64,000 nt of DNA. Origin: Bosea sp. AS-1. Its GTDB lineage: Bacteria > Pseudomonadota > Alphaproteobacteria > Rhizobiales > Beijerinckiaceae. Shown piece by piece: positions 1-7,613 of this stretch; position 1 is the stretch's first letter, and every line of letters starts with the position of its first letter. The translations under genes were made by a program, and so were the position numbers. Under the pieces are notes generated by a model. It did not search any database. It was not told the origin of the DNA and saw nothing but the letters and a program-made list of their open reading frames with translations. The DNA is taken from NCBI RefSeq assembly GCF_002220095.1, contig NZ_CP022372.1, positions 3,382,501 through 3,446,500 on the forward strand. The letters run 5' to 3'.

Positions 1-223
1 GGTCGAAGGTCTTGGTCTCGTTGAGGTCCTGCCCTGCCCCGAAGGCACGATCGCCGGCGCCGGTCAGGATGATGGCGCGCACTGCCTCGTTGGCCTCCAG
101 TTCGTCGAAGCATGCGACCAGCCGCTCGCGCATCGGCGCATTCCAGGCGTTGAGGATCTGCGGGCGGTTGAGGGTGATGATGCCGATCGGGCCGCGCATC
201 TCGATCAGAACAGAATCCTGCAT
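1..223 (-). CDS. Enoyl-CoA hydratase/isomerase family protein (N-terminal part, cut by window edge)
   Basis: The visible 74 residues begin MQDSVLIEMRGPIGIITLNR and continue through GAGDRAFGAGQDL, the substrate-binding GAG..FGAGxDL motif of the crotonase superfamily. The family hydrates or isomerises acyl-CoA thioesters in the cytoplasm. The ATG at 223 follows a GGAGAG ribosome binding site. It is divergent from the IclR gene, and its promoter region carries the same box as the dehydrogenase operon on the other side of iclR, so the two are probably co-regulated. The substrate cannot be told from this fragment; most of the gene lies outside the window. Confidence 0.85.
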   Translation of the reverse strand, partial: MQDSVLIEMRGPIGIITLNRPQILNAWNAPMRERLVACFDELEANEAVRAIILTGAGDRAFGAGQDLNETKTFD

Positions 224-240
224 ACCGCTCTCCGATGAGT

Positions 241-262
241 TTTTATTACGATGCGATAAATC
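241..262 (-). promoter_or_regulatory. Putative IclR operator, copy 1 (TTATCGCAT box)
   Basis: This 22-bp block reads, on the minus strand, GA-T-TTATCGCAT-C-G-T-AATAAAA. It matches the block at 1226-1247 in 19 of 22 positions, at the same 40-nt offset from a TTGACAAGC element. It would overlap the start of transcription of the hydratase gene and lies in the iclR/hydratase divergent spacer. It contains an inverted repeat TTTAT-N9-ATAAA. Assignment to the neighbouring IclR protein is inference. Confidence 0.55.
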
Positions 263-270
263 CTATTGAT

Positions 271-299
271 TATTCTGCCCGGACGGCACAGCTTGTCAA
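271..299 (-). promoter_or_regulatory. Predicted sigma70 promoter of the enoyl-CoA hydratase gene
   Basis: On the minus strand TTGACA (299-294) is followed after 17 bp by AGAATA (276-271). The same TTGACAAGC and an AATA at the same offset occur upstream of the 1262 operon. No transcript data; called from motif and parallel position. Confidence 0.5.
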
Positions 300-343
300 G
301 GTCGCCGGCCGAGGCCATTGATCCGGAGAGGAGAAAGAGCCCG

Positions 344-1168
344 ATGACGATGTCCGAAACCCCACAGGGTGGCCGCAAGCGCGCGGCGCCGCCGGCCGAG
401 CCGCCGGGGCGCAAGGACGACGCGCTGATGGTCAATTCGGTCGAGAAGGCGTTCCGGGTGCTCTCCGCTTTCGGACGCCAGCATCAGACGCTCAGTCTCT
501 CGCAGGTGGCATCCGAGACCGGGATGGACGTCAGCGCCGCGCAGCGCTTCACCCATACCCTCGCGAAGCTCGGCTATCTGCACAAGGACGCGCAGACCAA
601 GCGCTTCGAGCTGACCGCGAAGACGCTCGATCTCGGCTATCACTTCGTGCGCAGCAGCCGCCTGCTCGACCGGGCGATGCCTTACCTGATGCATCTCAGC
701 AAGGAGACGGAGGAGACGGTCAATCTCACCGTGCGGGAGGGCACGGAGATCATCTTCGTCTCTCGTTTTCTCAGCCGTCACGTGCTGAACACCGACGTCA
801 TCATCGGCACCCGCATGCCGGCCTATGCCACGGCTCCGGGCATCGCGATGCTATCGCGCCTGCCGGAGGAGGAAGCGATAGCGATCATCGACGCCTCCGA
901 CCTCAAGGCCCATACGCCCTCGACCACCTGGCAACGCGAGGCGTTGCGCCAGAAGCTGCGCCAGTCCGCCGCGCAGGGCTACGCCACCGCCTTCGAGGAG
1001 GTCTATATCGGCGACGCCTCGATCGCGGCCCCTGTGGTCGACCACCACGGCCGGCCAGAGGCCGCCGTCAACATCGCGACCTCGACCTCGCGCTACAGCC
1101 ATGCCGAGGTAGTCTCACGCTTCTCCTCGCTCGTCATTGCGACAGCGCACGCCGTCTCTCGCGTCTGA
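344..1168 (+). CDS. IclR family transcriptional regulator
   Basis: The 274-residue protein has an N-terminal winged helix-turn-helix (about residues 27-85, VEKAFRVLSAFGRQ through DVSAAQRFTHTLAKLGYL) and a C-terminal IclR effector-binding domain (ETVNLTVREGTEIIFVSRF, PAYATAPGIAMLSRL, and ASIAAPVVDHHG near the end). IclR proteins are dimeric repressors or activators responding to small carboxylates or aromatics. The start was chosen at 344 because GGAGAGGAG lies just upstream; an in-frame opening begins earlier at 266. It sits between two oppositely oriented catabolic units that share a promoter box, so it probably regulates both and perhaps itself. Confidence 0.93.
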   Translation: MTMSETPQGGRKRAAPPAEPPGRKDDALMVNSVEKAFRVLSAFGRQHQTLSLSQVASETGMDVSAAQRFTHTLAKLGYLHKDAQTKRFELTAKTLDLGYHFVRSSRLLDRAMPYLMHLSKETEETVNLTVREGTEIIFVSRFLSRHVLNTDVIIGTRMPAYATAPGIAMLSRLPEEEAIAIIDASDLKAHTPSTTWQREALRQKLRQSAAQGYATAFEEVYIGDASIAAPVVDHHGRPEAAVNIATSTSRYSHAEVVSRFSSLVIATAHAVSRV

Positions 1169-1188
1169 TCGGCCAGTCCTCACGACGC

Positions 1189-1217
1189 TTGACAAGCCAA
1201 CGCGCGGCTTATCAATA
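1189..1217 (+). promoter_or_regulatory. Predicted sigma70 promoter of the dehydrogenase operon
   Basis: TTGACA at 1189-1194 is followed after 17 bp by TCAATA (1212-1217). It begins 20 bp after the iclR stop codon. Its arrangement parallels the hydratase promoter at 271-299 on the other strand. Confidence 0.5.
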
Positions 1218-1225
1218 TTCAAAAA

Positions 1226-1247
1226 GACTTATCGCATTGAAATAAAA
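1226..1247 (+). promoter_or_regulatory. Putative IclR operator, copy 2 (TTATCGCAT box)
   Basis: This block (GA-C-TTATCGCAT-T-G-A-AATAAAA) matches 241-262 in 19 of 22 positions and lies between the predicted -10 and the start codon at 1262. Its position over the expected transcription start suits repression. A partial direct repeat CTTATC occurs 20 bp upstream (1208 and 1228), two helical turns apart, which could be a second half-site. Confidence 0.55.
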
Positions 1248-1261
1248 TATCGAGATTCCGC

Positions 1262-1570
1262 ATGGAGCCGCCGAGAGCCCTGTTCCGCCGTGTCGCCCTC
1301 CGGACCGGCCGGCCGGCGACGCTCCATTTCGACGGCGCAACCATCCGGGCCACGGTCGGCGACAGCGTGCTCTCTGCGCTTCTCGAAAGCGGTGCCCTCG
1401 TCCGCCGTCTCGAATTCGGCGGCGAGCCTCGCGCCGGCTTCTGCCTGATGGGCGCCTGCCAGGATTGCTGGGTCTGGAGTGCCGAAGGCGGCCGGATCAG
1501 GGCCTGCACTACCCCCGTCGCCGACGGCATGGAGCTCTTTGCCGAGCCGCAGGTTGCCGGCCATGGCTGA
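1262..1570 (+). CDS. (2Fe-2S)-binding small subunit of a three-component flavin dehydrogenase (HcnA / SoxA N-terminal type)
   Basis: The 102-residue protein has the ferredoxin-like fold of the small subunits of HcnABC, opine oxidase and hydroxyproline dehydrogenase complexes. GFCLMGACQDCWV and a later C (RACTTPV) supply the plant-type [2Fe-2S] cysteines, and DGATIRATVGDSVLSALLE is the usual N-terminal element. It overlaps the next gene by 8 nt (ATGGCTGA), showing translational coupling. It would pass electrons between the two flavoprotein subunits encoded downstream. The amine or imino-acid substrate is unknown. Confidence 0.88.
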   Translation: MEPPRALFRRVALRTGRPATLHFDGATIRATVGDSVLSALLESGALVRRLEFGGEPRAGFCLMGACQDCWVWSAEGGRIRACTTPVADGMELFAEPQVAGHG

Positions 1571-2927
1571 GATCGTCATCGTCGGCGCCGGACCGGCGGG
1601 CATCGCCGCCGCCGAAGTGCTCTGCGCCAAAGGGCTGAAGCCGGTTCTGATCGACGAAGGCGCGCGCGCCGGCGGCCAGGGCTATCGCCGGCCGGCGGAC
1701 GACCTCCCCCTCGATATGGTCCGGCTGATGGGCTCGGAGGCGCGGAAATACACCGCGCTCCATCGCCGCTTCGAAGCCCTGCGGCCGCGCCTCGACTACC
1801 GTCCGCAGACACTCGTCTGGGCGATCGACGGCAATACGCTGCACTTGCTGCGTGACGGGCAGGCCCAGACGCTCGCTTTCGACAGGCTGCTGATCGCCAG
1901 CGGTGCCATGGACCGCATCGCTCCCGTGCCGGGCTGGACCCTGCCAGGCGTGTTCACGCTCGGCGGCGCGCAGATCGCACTGAAGGACCAGGGCTGCCTG
2001 ATCGGCAGCCGGGTCGCCTTCCTGGGCGCTTCGCCTCTGCTGACGCTGGCGGCCAAGCAATATCGCGACATGGGCGCGGAGATCGCCGTAATCGCCGACA
2101 CGACGCCGTTCGCGGCCAAGATCGCGGCGCTCCCTCGCCTCCTGCGGGCTCCGCGCACGCTCATTCGCGGCCTCTGGTACATGGGCGCCGCGCTGCGCAC
2201 CGGAACTCCGATGCTGCACGGAGTGACGCCGGTCGCCATCGAGGGCGAAGACCAAGTCGCGGCGCTGGTGCTGCGCGATGCCCAAGGCCGCGAGCGCCGC
2301 TTCGCCTGCGACGCGGTCGCGCTCGGCTATGGTCTGAAGCCGGAGACGCAGCTCGCCGACCTCGCCGGTGCCTCGTTCTCATATGATCCTGACTTCCGGT
2401 TGTTTCTGCCGCAGATCGACGGCATGGGCCGGGCGCGGCCGGGGCTCTACCTAGCCGGCGACGGCGTCCGGATCGGCGGGGCCGATGCCGCCGAGGCCAG
2501 CGGCGCGCTTGCCGCCCAGGCGATCCTGGCCGATCTCGGGCAGGGACAGGATATCGCCGCGACGCGGGAGCTCGCCCGCCATGTCTGGCGCCTGCGCGAT
2601 TTTCAACGAGGTCTCGCCCGCGCCTTCGCCTGGCCGAAGGCCCAGATCGCCGCCCTGCCCGATTCAGTGACGCTGTGTCGCTGCGAGAAGGTGACGGTCG
2701 GCGAGGTCCGCGCCGCGATGGCGCGGGATCTCGGCCCGATCGAGGTCAACCGGGTCAAGGCGATGACGCGCTGCGGCATGGGCCGCTGCCAGGGCCGCGT
2801 CTGCGGCCCCGCCCTCCAGGAGATCGTTGCCGCCCAGGCCGGCGATGACGGCGCAGCGGCTGGAAGGCTGCGCGGGCAGGCTCCGGTCAAGCCGATCGCT
2901 CTCGCCGCGGCCGGGAGCACGGCATGA
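1563..2927 (+). CDS. FAD/NAD(P)-binding oxidoreductase, alpha subunit with C-terminal BFD-like [2Fe-2S] domain (HcnB / OoxA type)
   Basis: The 454-residue protein opens with the Rossmann motif IVGAGPAGIAAAEVL and has a second dinucleotide segment (FLGASPLLTLAA) and the FAD-binding LYLAGDG near residue 300. The C-terminus has a bacterioferritin-associated-ferredoxin-like cluster site, CRCEKVTVGEV followed by RCGMGRCQGRVC. This layout is typical of the alpha subunits of hydrogen cyanide synthase, opine oxidases and D-hydroxyproline dehydrogenase. ATG 1563 was chosen over an upstream in-frame start because it begins directly at the Rossmann strand and overlaps the preceding stop. Its own stop overlaps the next start as ATGA. 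Confidence 0.9.
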   Translation: MAEIVIVGAGPAGIAAAEVLCAKGLKPVLIDEGARAGGQGYRRPADDLPLDMVRLMGSEARKYTALHRRFEALRPRLDYRPQTLVWAIDGNTLHLLRDGQAQTLAFDRLLIASGAMDRIAPVPGWTLPGVFTLGGAQIALKDQGCLIGSRVAFLGASPLLTLAAKQYRDMGAEIAVIADTTPFAAKIAALPRLLRAPRTLIRGLWYMGAALRTGTPMLHGVTPVAIEGEDQVAALVLRDAQGRERRFACDAVALGYGLKPETQLADLAGASFSYDPDFRLFLPQIDGMGRARPGLYLAGDGVRIGGADAAEASGALAAQAILADLGQGQDIAATRELARHVWRLRDFQRGLARAFAWPKAQIAALPDSVTLCRCEKVTVGEVRAAMARDLGPIEVNRVKAMTRCGMGRCQGRVCGPALQEIVAAQAGDDGAAAGRLRGQAPVKPIALAAAGSTA

Positions 2928-4078
2928 GTGGGCGCACGACTGATGTCGCGATCGTCGGCGGCGGCCTGATCGGCGCCTGGACGGCTTTCTTCCTCGCCCG
3001 GCGTGGCCAACGTGTGATCTTGCTGGAAAAGGGCGTCATCGGCGCCCAGTCGAGTGGCGTCAATTTCGGGAACCTGCGCTTGCAGGGGCGTTTTCCCGGC
3101 CAATATCCACTCTCGCTGCGGTCCCAGGCGCTCTGGGAGGATTTCGACAAGCTGATCGGCGAGGATTGCGAATTCGAGCAGACCGGGCATCTCTACCTCG
3201 CCTATGATGCCGAAGAGCACGCTAGGCTCGAGGGCTACGCCGCGGTCTCCGAATCCCACGGGCTCGCGATCGAGCGCGTCGGCCCCGCCGATCTCAAGCG
3301 ACGCTGGCCCTGGCTCGGCGAGCGTGCCGTCGCCGCCACTTTCTCTGCCCGCGACGCCACCGCCAATCCCCGCCTCGCCACGCCTGCAGTGGCGCGTGCC
3401 GCAGCAAGACTTGGCGTCGAGATTCGCGAGAACACCCGCGTGGTCACGGTCGACCGCTCGGGCGACGGCTTCACGCTGTCTCTCGCCGATGGCGGCAGCC
3501 TGCATTGCGGCGTGCTCGTCAACAGCGCCGGCGCCTGGGCGCTGGAGATCGCCGAGCGCTTCGGCGAGACGGCGCCGATCTTTCCGGCCGGGCCGCCGCA
3601 ATTCGTGACCGAACCGTTCCCCTATCAGATCGGCCCGTCGGTGCAGGCCATCGACGGCTCGGTGATCTTCCGCCAGATTCCGCGCGGCAACATCATCCTC
3701 GCCGGCTACCCGCGCACCGCCTCGGATCCACAGGCGAACCGGGCACCCGTGCCGCCGGCCAAGACGCTCGCGGCGATGCGGGCACTGGCGCGCGTCGCAC
3801 CGCTGCTCGCCCAGTGCCACGTCATCCGGGTCTGGTCGGGCATCGAGGCCTATCTGCCGGACATGATCCCGGTGATCGGGCCGAGCGAGACGACACCCGG
3901 CCTGTTCCACGCCTTCGGCTTCTGCGGCCACGGCTTCCAGATCGGCCCCGGCGTCGGCCTCTGCCTCAGCGAGATGATCGTCGACGGCGCGACGCCGACG
4001 CCGCTCGAACCCTTTGCAATCGCTCGTTTCCGCGCGACGGCGGTCGTCAGCGAGAAGTTCCGCAAGGAATTCGACTGA
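2924..4078 (+). CDS. FAD-dependent oxidoreductase of the DAO family, beta (catalytic) subunit (HcnC / OoxB type)
   Basis: The 384-residue protein starts with the FAD-binding VAIVGGGLIGAWTAFFLARR and ends with GFCGHGFQIGPGVG, the flavin-contacting segment of the glycine oxidase / sarcosine oxidase / DAO family. It would oxidise an amine or imino acid to the imine. It is translationally coupled (ATGA) to the alpha subunit, so the gamma-alpha-beta order 1262-4078 is one operon. Relatives include opine oxidase, HcnC and hydroxyproline dehydrogenases. Which substrate is used cannot be read from the sequence, but the transporter and the OccR-like regulator next door favour an amino-acid derivative. 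Confidence 0.9.
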   Translation: MSGRTTDVAIVGGGLIGAWTAFFLARRGQRVILLEKGVIGAQSSGVNFGNLRLQGRFPGQYPLSLRSQALWEDFDKLIGEDCEFEQTGHLYLAYDAEEHARLEGYAAVSESHGLAIERVGPADLKRRWPWLGERAVAATFSARDATANPRLATPAVARAAARLGVEIRENTRVVTVDRSGDGFTLSLADGGSLHCGVLVNSAGAWALEIAERFGETAPIFPAGPPQFVTEPFPYQIGPSVQAIDGSVIFRQIPRGNIILAGYPRTASDPQANRAPVPPAKTLAAMRALARVAPLLAQCHVIRVWSGIEAYLPDMIPVIGPSETTPGLFHAFGFCGHGFQIGPGVGLCLSEMIVDGATPTPLEPFAIARFRATAVVSEKFRKEFD

Positions 4079-4262
4079 CGACGCTGTTTCTGGCCGACCC
4101 CGATCGCCCTTCGCGACGGAACCGGCCGGTGGGCCGGCGTCGCGAGCGGAGGTTGGCGCATTGCCCGAGAGCCAGCGTTTCCAACGAAGCGATCGGAGAT
4201 GTCCGCTTGCAGGCCTCATGCGTTAGCGTCTACGTGAATGCGATGCGCCGGGCGGATGAAAC

Positions 4263-5141
4263 TTGAACAGCCGTCAGATTGAAGTCTTTGCCGCTGTCAT
4301 GAAAGCGGGAACCGTCTCGCGGGCGGCCGAGATCCTCGGGGTCACCCAGCCCGGCGTGAGCCGATTGATCGCGGAACTCGAAAGGTCGCTGGGCTTCGCC
4401 CTGTTCGACCGGGTGCGCAATCGCATCGTGCCGACACCGGAAGGACGAACCTTCTTCGCCGAGGTCGAGGCCAATTTCCGCGGCATGGACCGGCTGCGCG
4501 CCAGCGCCGCCCGCATCCGCGACTACGGAGCCGGCCAGCTCAGGGTCGCGACGCTGTCGGCGCTGAGCTCGTCGATCGTCCCGAACGCCGTGCTGCGCTT
4601 CCGCAACCTGCGCCCCGACGCGACCGTCACGCTGATGGTCCTGCCCTCCCGGGATGTGCGGGACGGCGTTGCTTCCGGGATCTACGATGTCGGCCTCGCC
4701 GCCGACGAAATCGACGTCACCGGCGTTGTCCACCAGGTCTTCGTCCAGCCGCGCGCCCTCTGTGCCATGCCGCTCGGCCATCCCCTGGCCGAACGCGAGA
4801 CGATCGGCCCGCACGACCTGTCGGGCATCGATTTCGTCGCCTATGTCCCGGAGGATCGCGCCCGGCAGCGCTTCGACATGATCATGTCGGAGGCCGGGGC
4901 GCCACCACCGCGAGTCGTGGTCGAGACGATCTATGCCGCGACTGTCTGCGCTCTGGTGGCCCAAGGCGTCGGCGTCGGGTTGATCAGCCCGTATGCGATC
5001 GCAGGCCACGACCAGAGCCAGCTCGTGCTGCGTCCATTCGAACCGCCGGTGCAGAGTCGAAGCTTCCTCATCCTGCCGCCGGACAGGCCGAAATCGCAGC
5101 TCGTGCGCGACTTCATCGATTGCCTGATGGAAGCCCGCTGA
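4263..5141 (+). CDS. LysR family transcriptional regulator (OccR/NocR-like)
   Basis: The 292-residue protein has an N-terminal HTH (IEVFAAVMKAGTVSRAAEIL, then GVTQPGVSRLIAELE) and a LysR substrate-binding domain (GQLRVATLSALSSSIVPNAV onward). The start is TTG at 4263: the preceding in-frame triplets reach a stop, and the next Met lies inside the HTH. The sequence resembles the opine regulators OccR/NocR, in line with the adjacent opine-oxidase-type enzyme and polar amino-acid transporter. It probably controls the transporter operon downstream; a dyad candidate lies at 5146-5168. Confidence 0.9.
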   Translation: MNSRQIEVFAAVMKAGTVSRAAEILGVTQPGVSRLIAELERSLGFALFDRVRNRIVPTPEGRTFFAEVEANFRGMDRLRASAARIRDYGAGQLRVATLSALSSSIVPNAVLRFRNLRPDATVTLMVLPSRDVRDGVASGIYDVGLAADEIDVTGVVHQVFVQPRALCAMPLGHPLAERETIGPHDLSGIDFVAYVPEDRARQRFDMIMSEAGAPPPRVVVETIYAATVCALVAQGVGVGLISPYAIAGHDQSQLVLRPFEPPVQSRSFLILPPDRPKSQLVRDFIDCLMEAR

Positions 5142-5145
5142 AGCC

Positions 5146-5168
5146 ATAACAACACGGCATCGAGTTAT
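5146..5168. promoter_or_regulatory. Candidate LysR-type operator dyad
   Basis: ATAAC (5146-5150) and GTTAT (5164-5168) form an inverted repeat with 13 bp between, directly after the lysR stop and upstream of the transporter operon. LysR proteins bind interrupted dyads with T...A ends. Only one candidate site was seen, so this is weak. Confidence 0.25.
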
Positions 5169-5392
5169 GCCCAGGCTCGAATTGCCTGGTCCGCCTCCCC
5201 CGCTATCCTTCCTCGAAACGCGCCAAAGACGCGCTTTCGAGGGGTATCGATGAATACGACCATGCAGCGGGCCGCCAGGCCTGCGAGCGGTGAGGCGCGA
5301 CCTGAGACGCAGCCTCGAGGTGCAAGCGCACGAAGCTCCTCCTCCCCCAGATCCTGCACAGTACAGGCCAACCATTCGGATCGGAGCCCGAC

Positions 5393-6274
5393 ATGACCGT
5401 CACCGCGCGTCGCCGCTTTCCCCTTCTGCTTGCCGGCGCCCTTGCCGCATTCTCCAGTTTCACTATCCCCGGCACCCCGGCGCAGGCGCAGACCTCGGAA
5501 TGGGCCGGCAAGAAGCTCGTCGTCGGCATCCATAACCGTACGCCCTGGGCCTATCGCGACAAGGACAACAAGGTCGTCGGCATTCATCCCGATGTGATCC
5601 GCGCGGTCTTCGCCCCGCTCGGTGTCAAGGATTTCGAGTTCGTCGTCTCCGATTTCGGCGCGATGATCCCGGGCCTGCTGGCCGGGCGCTTCGACATCAT
5701 CGCGTCCGGCGTCGCAATCACGCCGCCGCGCTGCGAGCAGGTGCTGTTCAGCGAACCGGACGTAGCCGTCGGAGACAGCCTGCTGGTCAAGAAGGGCAAC
5801 CCGCTGAACCTGCATTCGTACGAGGACATCGTCAAGAACCCGAAGGTGCGCCTCGCCGGCGGCCGCGGCTCCGAGAATACCAAGAACGCCATCGCCGCCG
5901 GCGTGCCGGAATCGCAAATCGCGCTCTTCCCGAACAACGAGGCCGCGGTCAGCGCCATCCTCGCTGACCGCGCCGATGTCACCACCCTGTCGGTGCCCAG
6001 CGCCATCGGCGTCATCGACGAGCAGAAGGTCGAGGGCATCGAGCGCGCCGTGCCGTTCAAGGGGCTGATCAAGCCGAACGGCCAGCCGGCCAAGCTCTAT
6101 ACCGGCACGGTCTTCCCCAAGAACAGCGCCAAGCTGCGCGACGCCTATAATGCCGAGCTCGCCAAGCTGCGCGCCAGCGGCGCCCTCAAGCCGATCATGG
6201 AGAAGTATAACTTCACCGCCGACGAGGACGCCGGCTCCATTACGACGGCGCAGATCTGCGCCGGTAACGGCTGA
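5393..6274 (+). CDS. ABC transporter substrate-binding protein, polar amino acid / EhuB-like (family 3)
   Basis: The 293-residue precursor has a signal peptide (TARRRFPLLLAGALAAFSSF, cleavage after AQA). The mature part has the family 3 binding fold: VVGIHNRTPWAYRD, then GLLAGRFDIIASGVAITPPR and SEPDVAVGDSLLVKKGNP. The ITPPRCEQ...FSEP and KGNPLNLHSYEDI segments resemble ectoine/hydroxyectoine-binding EhuB. It captures a small zwitterionic amino compound in the periplasm for the two permeases encoded next, 17 nt downstream. The ligand is not proven. Confidence 0.88.
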   Translation: MTVTARRRFPLLLAGALAAFSSFTIPGTPAQAQTSEWAGKKLVVGIHNRTPWAYRDKDNKVVGIHPDVIRAVFAPLGVKDFEFVVSDFGAMIPGLLAGRFDIIASGVAITPPRCEQVLFSEPDVAVGDSLLVKKGNPLNLHSYEDIVKNPKVRLAGGRGSENTKNAIAAGVPESQIALFPNNEAAVSAILADRADVTTLSVPSAIGVIDEQKVEGIERAVPFKGLIKPNGQPAKLYTGTVFPKNSAKLRDAYNAELAKLRASGALKPIMEKYNFTADEDAGSITTAQICAGNG

Positions 6275-6291
6275 GCGACTCGGCCGGCATC

Positions 6292-6951
6292 ATGAGCTTT
6301 CTCGAAGTCCTCTCGGGCATCTTCCAGGGGCTGAACGTCACGCTGACGGTGACGGTGCTCGGCATGCTCTATGCCGTGCCCTTCGCCTTCGCCGCCGGCA
6401 TCGCCCAGCATAGCTGGCGCGGCCTCGCCTATGGCGCGATCACGGCTGTCATCGAGTTCTGGCGCTCGACCTCCGTCGTGATCCTGCTCTACGGCTTCTA
6501 CTATACGCTGCCGTCCTTCGGCCTGCGGCTGTCGGGCATCACCGTGGGCTCGATGGTGCTCGGCCTGCATATCGGCGCCTATGGCAGCCAGGCCGTGCGC
6601 GGCGCCCTGCAATCCCTCGACAAAGGGCAGAGCGAAGCCGGACGATCCCTCGGCCTGCGGAGCTGGCAGATTCTGATGTTGATCGAGTTGCCGCAGGCGC
6701 TGCTCGCAATGGTGCCGACCTTCATCAACCAGTTCATCCAGCTGGTGAAGGGTACGGCTCTGGTCTCGCTGGTGACGCTGACCGACATGACCTTCCGCGC
6801 CAAGGAGATCTCGCAGCTCTTCTACGATCCGCCAAAGGTCTATTTCGCGCTGCTCGTCGCTTATTTCATCCTGTGCTACCCGGCGACGATCATCGGCCGC
6901 TGGGTCGAGCGCAAGGTCGGCGCCGGACGGAAGCTCGACCATGCCGTTTGA
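6292..6951 (+). CDS. Amino acid ABC transporter permease (HisM/GlnP family), first
   Basis: This 219-residue membrane protein has about five transmembrane segments and the cytoplasmic EAA loop (KGQSEAGRSLGLRSWQIL) that docks the ATPase. It belongs to the His/Glu/Gln/Arg permease family and would form a heterodimer with the product of the next gene, whose start codon overlaps this gene by 11 nt. No ATP-binding subunit is encoded in this operon, so the pump must borrow an ATPase from elsewhere. Confidence 0.9.
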   Translation: MSFLEVLSGIFQGLNVTLTVTVLGMLYAVPFAFAAGIAQHSWRGLAYGAITAVIEFWRSTSVVILLYGFYYTLPSFGLRLSGITVGSMVLGLHIGAYGSQAVRGALQSLDKGQSEAGRSLGLRSWQILMLIELPQALLAMVPTFINQFIQLVKGTALVSLVTLTDMTFRAKEISQLFYDPPKVYFALLVAYFILCYPATIIGRWVERKVGAGRKLDHAV

Positions 6952-7600
6952 TCTCGGCTTCGCGCTGTCCATCGTGCCGAAGATCGTCGGCGCGCTCTGG
7001 ACCTCGATCCTCGTGGCACTGCTGAGCTGCGTCGGCGCCTCTCTGCTCGGCTTCACCCTGGAGATCGCGCGCCGCAGCAACCGGGTGATGCGCTATGCGA
7101 TGCGCTTCCTGATCGACTTCATCCGCTCGACGCCGCTGCTCGTGCAGCTCTATTTCTTCTACTTCGTCCTGCCGTCCTACGGCATCAAGCTGCCGGCGCT
7201 CGCCATCGGCGTCATCGCGATCAGCCTCTATTACAGCGGCTATCTGGCCGAGGTCTTCAAGGCGGGCATCGATGGCGTGAAGCCCGGCCAGTTCGAGGCC
7301 GCGCGAGCGCTCGGCCTCACCCGTTTGCAGACCGTCATGCTGGTGATCGCGCCGCAGATGCTGCGCAATATCGCCGCGCCGATGGGCAACTACTTCATCG
7401 GCATCTTCAAATCGACGCCCTACCTCGCCGCCATCGCCGTCTACGAGGCGTTCGGCGCGGCGCTCGACATCGCCTCCGACACCTTCCGCTACACCGAGCC
7501 GATGGTCGTCGTCGGCGCGATCTTCCTCGCCATCGCCCTCGTGCTCGCCTGGTTCGTCAGGCGACTGGAAGAGCGGCTGCTGCTCTCCGCCCAACGCTGA
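6941..7600 (+). CDS. Amino acid ABC transporter permease (HisM/GlnP family), second
   Basis: The 219-residue partner permease carries the family motifs FIRSTPLLVQLYFFYFVLPS and the EAA loop KPGQFEAARALGLTRLQTVM. The reading frame starts inside the end of the previous permease gene, indicating coupled translation. It is followed after 13 nt by the M20 hydrolase gene, so import and hydrolysis of the substrate are probably co-expressed. No ATPase gene follows. Confidence 0.9.
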   Translation: MPFDLGFALSIVPKIVGALWTSILVALLSCVGASLLGFTLEIARRSNRVMRYAMRFLIDFIRSTPLLVQLYFFYFVLPSYGIKLPALAIGVIAISLYYSGYLAEVFKAGIDGVKPGQFEAARALGLTRLQTVMLVIAPQMLRNIAAPMGNYFIGIFKSTPYLAAIAVYEAFGAALDIASDTFRYTEPMVVVGAIFLAIALVLAWFVRRLEERLLLSAQR

Positions 7601-7613
7601 CAACGGATCGACC

